Source: JACDAV01 sp964626755 (GTDB lineage Bacteria > Chloroflexota > Limnocylindria > Limnocylindrales > CSP1-4). From it: 64,000 bases of DNA. Below, piece after piece: positions 58,317 to 64,000 of this stretch. Below the pieces are notes generated by a model, which saw nothing but the letters and a program-made list of their open reading frames with translations, did no database searches and was not told where the DNA came from. The translations under genes were made by a program, and so were the position numbers. How positions within the stretch are numbered: the stretch's first letter is position 1; each line of letters starts with the position of its first letter. The stretch covers positions 62,001 to 126,000 of the forward strand of contig CAZVGO010000005.1 of assembly GCA_964626755.1 (NCBI GenBank). The letters run 5' to 3'.

Positions 58317-59174
58317 ATGTTCGATCTCACGCCCGACCCGATCGCATTCCACATCGGGCCCTTTCCTCTGCATTGGTACGGGCTCGCCTATGCCGTCGGC
58401 CTGACGGCCGTCTATTTCCTCGTGGTGTGGCTCACCCGGCGGGCCGGACGGAACGTCGACCTGGTCAGCAACGGGCTCATCATCATCGCGATCGCGGCGC
58501 TCATCGGTGGCCGGCTGTACCACGTCATCGACCAGTGGCACCTCTACCGCGACAACCTCGCGGCGATCATCCTGCCGCCGTACTCCGGCCTCGGCGTATA
58601 CGGCGGGATCGCCACCGGGACACTCGCGGGCTGGTGGTATTTCACCGTCCGTCATCGCGAGTCGTTCTGGACATGGGCGGACATCATCGCGCCGGGCTTG
58701 TTCCTCATGCAGGCGATCGGGCGGTGGGGGAACTTCTTCAACCAGGAGCTGTACGGCCCGCCGACGACGCTGCCGTGGGGCATACCGATCGACTGTGCTC
58801 ACCGGGTGACCCAGTATTCGTGCACCGCGTTTCCCGAAGCCACGACCCGGTTCCACCCGCTGTTCCTGTACGAGTCGATCTCCGGCTTCCTCGGCGCCGC
58901 GTTCCTCGTGTTCCTCTTCGTGCGGTTCAGGCATCGGCTTCGCCCTGGGTCACTGCTGCTCATCTTCTTCATCTGGTATGGCGCCGTGCGGTTCGGCCTC
59001 GAGGCGCTCCGCGAGAACAACTGGGTGCTGCTCGGGATCCCGACCGCCCAGATCGTGTCGATCGCGATCATCGCGATCGGGGTCATCGGGCTGGTGTGGC
59101 GCTACCGGCGCGGGCCGAGCGATCCGGAGGAGCCCGCCGCGGACCCCGAGCCTGACGCTCCTCGCCCAGCCTGA
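58317..59174 (+). CDS. lgt: Phosphatidylglycerol-prolipoprotein diacylglyceryl transferase
   Basis: First enzyme of lipoprotein maturation, an integral membrane protein of 285 residues. It shows HIGPFPLHWYGLAYAVGL at the N-terminus, SGLGVYGGIATGTLAGW, the Lgt signature AIGRWGNFFNQELYG, FHPLFLYES, and FFIWYGAVRFGLEALRENN. The short Pro/Glu-rich C-terminus is normal. Leaderless-type start. The PlsC-like gene begins immediately at its stop. The lipoproteins at 44481 and 62710 are plausible substrates. Confidence 0.97.
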   Translation: MFDLTPDPIAFHIGPFPLHWYGLAYAVGLTAVYFLVVWLTRRAGRNVDLVSNGLIIIAIAALIGGRLYHVIDQWHLYRDNLAAIILPPYSGLGVYGGIATGTLAGWWYFTVRHRESFWTWADIIAPGLFLMQAIGRWGNFFNQELYGPPTTLPWGIPIDCAHRVTQYSCTAFPEATTRFHPLFLYESISGFLGAAFLVFLFVRFRHRLRPGSLLLIFFIWYGAVRFGLEALRENNWVLLGIPTAQIVSIAIIAIGVIGLVWRYRRGPSDPEEPAADPEPDAPRPA

Positions 59175-60023
59175 GTGGCCCGCCGGCCGCCGCCCCGAAT
59201 CTCACCCGAGCGGCTGGCCGCCGAGCGGGGCGGTGTGGTGGAGGGCCTCGCCTGGCTCGGCCGGGCACCCGAAGCGCGCGCCTCCTTCCTCTACCGGCTC
59301 GCCTGGGTGCTCGCCCGCGCACTGCTGTTCGGGGTTTGCCGGTTCAGGATCGAGACCTCCGGCCGCGAGCACCTGCCGCCTGGTGGATACCTCCTCGTCG
59401 GAGCGGCGCACCGCGGCTGGATGGACCCGTTCGTGGTCATCCACGCCCTGCCGCCCGAGCCTCGGGCGTGGTTTCTCGGCAGCGGCCCGTCGACGTTCAC
59501 GTCCCGCTGGCGGGAGTCGCTGATCCGGCGGCTCGGCGGCCTCCTGCCGGTCTGGCGGGGCGGGATCGGCGTCGACAAGCACGTGGAATCGGCTCGGGCC
59601 GTCGTCGCGAACGGCGGCGTGTTCGTCCAGATGCCGGAGGGCACTGTCAGCGGGCCGCCGGGCCGGATCGGGCCGTTCCGTCCCGGGGCGATGCTCATTG
59701 CCCTGCGCACCGGCGCCCCGATCGTGCCGTTCGCGATTGCCGGGACCGAGGAGCTGTACGTGGGCCGCCGGATGGCTTCCCGGATCCTGCCGGCGACGAC
59801 GTTCGCTGCCCTCGTCCCCGGCTGGAGCGGCGTCCGCCCGGATGAGGGGAGCCGGGAGGAGCTCGACCTCGCCCGCCGGGCGACCGAGTCACTCGCGGCG
59901 ATTCTCGGGCCGGTCGTCGAGCAGCTCCAGCCTCTGACCGTCGATCCGCCAGATCGTCCGCGTCGACTCCGGCGCCGGCTCACGTGGCTCTTCCTTCGTC
60001 CCGGGCGGCTCGACCGGGAGTAG
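59175..60023 (+). CDS. PlsC-like 1-acyl-glycerol-3-phosphate acyltransferase family protein
   Basis: A 282-residue acyltransferase acting at the inner membrane face. The catalytic HX4D motif appears as AAHRGWMDPF, the second motif as GLLPVWRGG, and the glycerol-phosphate-binding region as MPEGTVSGPPG, followed by GAPIVPFAIAGTEELY. It starts at a GTG directly abutting the lgt stop, so it is co-translated with lgt. The acyl acceptor (lysophosphatidate or another lipid) is not determined. Confidence 0.88.
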   Translation: MARRPPPRISPERLAAERGGVVEGLAWLGRAPEARASFLYRLAWVLARALLFGVCRFRIETSGREHLPPGGYLLVGAAHRGWMDPFVVIHALPPEPRAWFLGSGPSTFTSRWRESLIRRLGGLLPVWRGGIGVDKHVESARAVVANGGVFVQMPEGTVSGPPGRIGPFRPGAMLIALRTGAPIVPFAIAGTEELYVGRRMASRILPATTFAALVPGWSGVRPDEGSREELDLARRATESLAAILGPVVEQLQPLTVDPPDRPRRLRRRLTWLFLRPGRLDRE

Positions 60024-60039
60024 GGCAGCAGGCCGCACC

Positions 60040-60045
60040 TATACT
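60040..60045 (+). promoter_or_regulatory. Predicted -10 box of transsulfuration operon
   Basis: TATACT, 8 nt before the ATG at 60054. Confidence 0.55.
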
Positions 60046-60053
60046 CGGGCCGG

Positions 60054-61481
60054 ATGGACTACGCCGGATCGATCCTCGAGCTCGTCGGCCGCACGCCCCT
60101 CGTCCGGCTCACCCGGATCCCCCGGGACCTCGGGCCGCCGGACGCCCAGCCACTCATCCTGGCCAAGCTCGAGATGCTCAACCCGGGCGGCTCGGTGAAG
60201 GACCGGATCGGTCTCCCGATGATCGAGGCGGCCGAGCGGGAGGGGAAGCTCAAGCCCGGCGGGACGATCATCGAGCCCACGTCCGGCAACACCGGGCACG
60301 GCCTCGCGATCGCGGCGGCGCTCAAGGGCTACCGCTGCATCTTCGTCATGGCCGACAAGCAGTCGGCCGAGAAGCAGGCTCTCCTCCGCGCGTACGGGGC
60401 GGAGGTCGTGCTGTGCCCGACGAACGTTGCGCCAGAGTCGCCTGAGTCGTACTACTCGGTCGCAGCGCGCCTCGCCCGCGACATCCCCGGCGCGTTCAAG
60501 CCGGACCAGTACTGGAACGAGGAGAACCCGAAGGCCCACGAGACGACGACCGGCCCGGAGATCTGGGAGCAGACCGGCGGCCGGATCAGCCACCTCGTCG
60601 TGAGTGTCGGGACCGGCGGCACCGTGTCGGGAATCGCCCATCACCTGAAGGGCCGGAATCCGGCGATCCGCGTGGTCGGGGCAGACCCCGAGGGGAGCGT
60701 CCTGTCCGGCGACACGGCCCGCCCGTACCTCACCGAGGGCGTGGGCGAAGACTTCTTCCCGGGCACATTCGATCCCGGAACGGTCGATCGCTGGGTCCGC
60801 GTGTCCGACCGGGACGCGTTTGCGATGGCCCGCCGGATCACGCGCGAGGAGGGGATCCTCGCCGGCGAGTCATGCGGGACCGCCCTCGTGGCCGCCCTCG
60901 ACGAGGCGCGGGAGCTGATCGCCGCCGCCCCGGCGGCCGCGCGCGAGGCCGTCTTCGTCGTGGTGCTGCCGGACGGCGGGCGAAACTACCTCTCGAAGCT
61001 CTACAACGACGAGTGGATGCGGGTCAACGGGCTCCTCCCGACCACCGGCGCGGTGGTCCGCATCACCGAGCTGCTCGGCGGCGACCATCACCACGACGAC
61101 CTGCCCGACCTCGTCCTCGCCCGCACCCGCCAGCGCGTCGGAGATGCGATCGCGCTACTCCAGGAATACGGGATCAGCCAGCTCCCGGTGTCCGAGGACA
61201 TGGAGGGGAACGCGGTCGTCGGGATCGTCGGGTCGATTACCGAGAAGGGCCTGCTCGACCGGGCGTTCCGTGACCCCTCCGTCGTCGAGCGGACGGTGGG
61301 CGAGGTCATGGACCCGCCGCTCCCGCTGGTCGAGGCGTCCGCCACCCTCGACGACGCGTTCGCCCTCCTGTCGGGTGGCGCCCAGGCGCTGGTCGCGGTT
61401 CGCGGCGAGCGGCCCGCCGGCATCGTGACGAAGCTCGACCTGCTGGAGTACCTCACCCACCGCGGCAGCCGACCCGGATGA
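60054..61481 (+). CDS. cbs: Cystathionine beta-synthase (PLP domain plus CBS pair)
   Basis: Condenses homocysteine with serine (or O-acetylserine) to cystathionine. The catalytic core has NPGGSVKDRIGLPMI with the PLP Lys, EPTSGNTGHGLA, VGTGGTVSGIAHHLKG, and GESCGTAL. Residues about 345-470 form two CBS motifs (VGDAIALLQEYGISQLPV and the TLDDAFALLSGGAQALVAV half) that may bind SAM or nucleotides. At 475 residues it matches full-length CBS; no haem-binding N-terminus. ATGA overlap with the gamma-lyase gene defines the operon. Confidence 0.93.
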   Translation: MDYAGSILELVGRTPLVRLTRIPRDLGPPDAQPLILAKLEMLNPGGSVKDRIGLPMIEAAEREGKLKPGGTIIEPTSGNTGHGLAIAAALKGYRCIFVMADKQSAEKQALLRAYGAEVVLCPTNVAPESPESYYSVAARLARDIPGAFKPDQYWNEENPKAHETTTGPEIWEQTGGRISHLVVSVGTGGTVSGIAHHLKGRNPAIRVVGADPEGSVLSGDTARPYLTEGVGEDFFPGTFDPGTVDRWVRVSDRDAFAMARRITREEGILAGESCGTALVAALDEARELIAAAPAAAREAVFVVVLPDGGRNYLSKLYNDEWMRVNGLLPTTGAVVRITELLGGDHHHDDLPDLVLARTRQRVGDAIALLQEYGISQLPVSEDMEGNAVVGIVGSITEKGLLDRAFRDPSVVERTVGEVMDPPLPLVEASATLDDAFALLSGGAQALVAVRGERPAGIVTKLDLLEYLTHRGSRPG

Positions 61482-62698
61482 CCGACTCGGACAGATCAGC
61501 CGGCGTCAGCTTCGATACGCTCGCCGTCCACGCCGGGGCCGAGCCCGACGAGCTGACCGGGGCGGTCGCGCCGCCGATCTACCAGACCTCGACGTACGCC
61601 CAGGACGGCGTGGGCCGGCCCCGCCGCGGCTACGAGTACGCCCGGTCCCAGAACCCCACCCGCGAGCGGCTGGAACGGGCCGTCGCGGCGCTCGAGGGAG
61701 CGCGCCACGGGATCGCGTTCGCGAGCGGGTCCGCCGCCACGGCGGCGATTGCCCAGCTCGCCGGCCCGGGCGAGGAGATCCTCGTCGGCGACGACGTCTA
61801 CGGCGGCACGTATCGCTACTTCGAGCGGGTCCACCGGGCGGGCGGGGTCGATGCCCGGTACGTCGACCTCGACGCGGGGCGGGACGTGCTGTGGGAGTCG
61901 CTCAACGAGCGGACGCGGCTCGTCTGGTTCGAGACTCCGACGAACCCGTACCTGAAGCTCGTCGATGTCGCGGCCGCGGCCGGGGTGGTCGGGCGCCGGG
62001 CAGCGGAGTCGGGCCGGCCAAGGCCGCTGATCGTCGTCGACAACACGTTCGCCTCGCCGGCCCTCCAGCGGCCCCTCGCGCTGGGCGCCGACATCGTGTT
62101 CCACTCGGCGACGAAGTACCTGGCCGGACACTCGGACACCGTGACCGGGGTGGCCGTCACGAGCGACGACGCGGTCGCCGAGCGGCTCCGGTTCCTCCAG
62201 AACGCGATGGGCGGGGTGCCCGGGCCGCTCGATTGCTTCCTCGTGCTGCGGGGGATCCGGACGCTCCACCTGCGGGCGGAGCGCCACGCCGCGAACGCGG
62301 GAATCGTCGCCCGCTGGCTGGCCGGCCGCGCCGACGTCGCGCTCCTTCGCTACCCGGGTCTCGCGGACGGCCCGCACGCCCATCCGCAGGCCGCGCTGGC
62401 GGCCCGCCAGATGCGCTCCGGCGGGGGAATGGTCTCGTTTGTACCACGGGCCGGCGGACGCCAGAAGCGGAGCGCCGAAGAGCGGGCGGTCGCGATCTGC
62501 GAGTCGACCCGGCTGTTCACCCTGGCCGAGTCCCTCGGGGGCGTCGAGTCGCTCATCGAGCTGCCGGCGCTGATGACCCACCTGTCAGTCGCCCACTCGC
62601 CGCTCGAGGTGGAGCCGGCGCTCATCCGCCTGTCGGTCGGGATCGAGGCGGCCGACGACCTCGTGGCCGACCTCGAGCGGGCCCTCGACGGGGCCTGA
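61478..62698 (+). CDS. Cystathionine gamma-lyase/gamma-synthase
   Basis: A Cys/Met-metabolism PLP enzyme, 406 residues. It has FDTLAVHAGAEPDELTGAVAPPIYQTSTY, FASGSAATAAI, VVDNTFASPALQRPL, the PLP Lys in HSATKYLAGHSDT, and SLGGVESLIELPALMTH. Coupling to a cystathionine beta-synthase argues for the gamma-lyase role, giving cysteine from cystathionine (reverse transsulfuration). Gamma-synthase cannot be excluded by sequence alone. ATG overlaps the cbs stop. Confidence 0.92.
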   Translation: MTDSDRSAGVSFDTLAVHAGAEPDELTGAVAPPIYQTSTYAQDGVGRPRRGYEYARSQNPTRERLERAVAALEGARHGIAFASGSAATAAIAQLAGPGEEILVGDDVYGGTYRYFERVHRAGGVDARYVDLDAGRDVLWESLNERTRLVWFETPTNPYLKLVDVAAAAGVVGRRAAESGRPRPLIVVDNTFASPALQRPLALGADIVFHSATKYLAGHSDTVTGVAVTSDDAVAERLRFLQNAMGGVPGPLDCFLVLRGIRTLHLRAERHAANAGIVARWLAGRADVALLRYPGLADGPHAHPQAALAARQMRSGGGMVSFVPRAGGRQKRSAEERAVAICESTRLFTLAESLGGVESLIELPALMTHLSVAHSPLEVEPALIRLSVGIEAADDLVADLERALDGA

Positions 62699-62709
62699 CC
62701 CCGGAGCCG

Positions 62710-63309
62710 TTACTCGGTGCTGGGCGCGCTGACCGGCTCGAGGTTCGCGGCCGGCGTCATCTGCGTCTCGGAGATTGCCTCTCCGGTCGGCGTCGCCACC
62801 CGGTACGTGGCGGTCACCGAGCCACTCTCGCCGAGCGTGAGGTCGACCGTCACCGGCTCCCCCGACAGCCCGAACTCGGCCGCCGGGTACGTCGCCTGCA
62901 GGTCGACTGCGCCGTCCCGCTCACCGACCGTCGCGAGGCTCGTCGGCTTGAGGAGGGCATCGATCGGGTTCCCGAGCGGCGATCCGGAGTCGAGCTCGAC
63001 CCATCCGGAGTCGTCATCGTGCACCCATGCCTGGGGCGGAACGGTGCGGTAGATGAGCGCCCCACCCTGGGCCTCGACGACGAATTCCCCTGCCCCGTTC
63101 AGCCAGCGGCCGGAGGCACGGGTGGCAACGTTTCCCTCGAGGTACACGGTTGCCTCGAAGGTGTAGCCGGGGAGCAGGGCCTGGAGGGCCGTCGTCAGCG
63201 GATCCTGGGCGGCCAGGGTGCTGCTCGGCTGGACCGAGGCAGGGCCACCCTGGGCCGGCTGACAGGCCGCGAGGACGGCCATGAGGAACAGGGCAGCGGC
63301 GCCGCGCAC
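62710..63309 (-). CDS. Lipoprotein, LppX/LprAFG-like
   Basis: A 199-residue exported lipoprotein. The short signal sequence ends LMAVLAACQPAQ, with lipidated Cys near residue 16. The mature part has LQALLPGYTFEATVYLEGNVATRASGRW and repeated amphipathic strands resembling the LppX/LprAFG lipid-carrier fold. The GTG start at 63309 is the only in-frame start that leaves a signal sequence; it is unusually short. It lies 62 bp downstream of the next gene on the minus strand and may share its transcript. Confidence 0.75.
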   Translation of the reverse strand: MRGAAALFLMAVLAACQPAQGGPASVQPSSTLAAQDPLTTALQALLPGYTFEATVYLEGNVATRASGRWLNGAGEFVVEAQGGALIYRTVPPQAWVHDDDSGWVELDSGSPLGNPIDALLKPTSLATVGERDGAVDLQATYPAAEFGLSGEPVTVDLTLGESGSVTATYRVATPTGEAISETQMTPAANLEPVSAPSTE

Positions 63310-63371
63310 CGCGCGACGCCGCTTCGATTGATCGGCCTTCGTGGGCCGGCTGGGCCCACTGGGTAGCGAGC

Positions 63372-64000
63372 TCAGTTGTCGTCCCCCTTGGACCTGGCCG
63401 TGGCGGGCTTGTCCTTGCGCTCGGACTTGGCCTTCTTGTCCCTGTCGCCCCTGCACTTGCCGGACTTCCCGTCGACCTTCAGCACGTACGAGCCGTCCCT
63501 GGCGTTGAGGGAGACGGAGACCCGGACTTTCGAGCCGTCGAACGTGGCCGCGAAGCCCTTGCCCCTCGTCTTGACCGACGCAGTGTTCGGGAGTGCGGAG
63601 AGGAACGTGACCGTGCCGTCGGCGTTGACCCGGTAGGTGACCGTGGCCGCGGTCTCGTCGCACAGGTGCGCCGACCACGTCCGGGCCCCGACGGCGACCA
63701 GCTCCGCAAGGGAGCCGGACAGCCGCTGCTTGTCCTTTCCGCTGAGGACGACCCTCAACATGGCCTTGCCGCCGCCCTGGTCCACATGGACCCGGATCCA
63801 CAGCGTCTTCGTGTAGCCGTCGGACTTGAAGGTCACCCGGCCGGACACGTTGTTCCCGCGTGTCCTGATCGCCGACTTCGTGATCGCCGACTTCGTGGCG
63901 GTCACGCCGGCTGGGACGGTCACGTCGCCGAGCTCCAGGGTCGGTTTCCCGTCCACGTTGCCGATCGTGTACGCGACAGTCGACGCGGTGCCGGTGCCAA
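63372..64000 (-). CDS. Exported beta-rich protein with Lys-rich tail (5' end outside window)
   Basis: The frame is open to the window edge, so the N-terminus is missing; an internal GTG near 63956 is not taken as the start. The visible 209 residues contain KSAITKSAIRTRGNNVSGRV, strands typical of secreted beta domains (TLWIRVHVDQGG, then VRVSVSLNARDGSYVLKVDG), two Cys, and a C-terminal Lys/Asp/Arg-rich tail (GDRDKKAKSERKDKPATA). It resembles extracellular proteins with post-translational Ig-like domains. Function unknown. Confidence 0.7.
   Translation of the reverse strand, partial: GTGTASTVAYTIGNVDGKPTLELGDVTVPAGVTATKSAITKSAIRTRGNNVSGRVTFKSDGYTKTLWIRVHVDQGGGKAMLRVVLSGKDKQRLSGSLAELVAVGARTWSAHLCDETAATVTYRVNADGTVTFLSALPNTASVKTRGKGFAATFDGSKVRVSVSLNARDGSYVLKVDGKSGKCRGDRDKKAKSERKDKPATARSKGDDN

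Overview
This is a GC-rich (roughly 70%) bacterial chromosome segment with a dense, conventional gene layout: about 60 protein genes, one tRNA, and no phage or intact transposon. The gene set suggests an uncultured, metabolically versatile Chloroflexota bacterium of the Limnocylindria/Ellin6529 type. The evidence for this is an archaeal-type prolyl-tRNA synthetase, paired GH57 glycogen enzymes next to a short GT35 phosphorylase, a SufB-SufD-Rieske cluster, an Ala/Lys/Arg-rich histone H1-like protein, and many GTG/TTG starts. There is no rRNA gene, so the assignment is inference and an actinobacterial relative is not excluded.

Layout. 0-1.1 kb: 3' part of proS, then a gene-poor stretch with an internally deleted IS5-type transposase remnant. 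1.8-9.3 kb: glycogen metabolism (two GH57 proteins and a phosphorylase on the minus strand, glycogen synthase divergent). 9.3-16.8 kb: alpha/beta hydrolase, ACT protein, H1-like protein with a compositionally odd upstream region, a secreted protein, a coiled-coil protein, tRNA-Gly(TCC), MOSC protein, TrpB2, dienelactone-hydrolase-like protein. 16.9-25.9 kb: FtsH-like protease, a four-gene ABC exporter, a nickel/cobalt permease with a Fur-family regulator and a palindromic operator candidate, FabI. 26-36.6 kb: secreted M14 carboxypeptidase, aldehyde dehydrogenase, VOC protein, cupredoxin, two class III aminotransferases, a two-subunit CoA-transferase split by an insertion, and an ECF sigma/anti-sigma pair. 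36.6-45 kb: membrane proteins, an MMPL transporter, a phosphotriesterase-like hydrolase, OsmC, a CAP-domain protein, a YcaQ-like protein, small membrane proteins, a lipoprotein. 45-53.4 kb: SufB, SufD and a Rieske protein, then a minus-strand operon of ornithine cyclodeaminase-like, penicillin acylase-like and sarcosine-oxidase-like enzymes. 53.5-57.7 kb: ferritin-VIT1 fusion, cupin, SigK/RskA-like pair, UbiE/MenG. 57.7-64 kb: Lgt, PlsC-like, cystathionine beta-synthase and gamma-lyase (transsulfuration), a lipoprotein, and a secreted protein cut by the window edge.

Three observations stand out. (1) The two CoA-transferase subunit genes, which would otherwise overlap by ATGA, are separated by about 223 bp flanked by an 8-bp direct repeat (GATGAACG). 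The insert carries four GTGC-N7-GCAC palindromes, three of them at an exact 51-nt period, and encodes a 46-residue His-containing repeat peptide that is itself ATGA-coupled to the second subunit. (2) At least 15 first-in-unit genes on both strands have a TANNNT -10 hexamer ending 6-8 nt before the start codon, leaving no room for a ribosome binding site. This points to widespread leaderless transcription. (3) A possible three-way-junction leader RNA pairs with the Shine-Dalgarno region of the aminotransferase at 30410.
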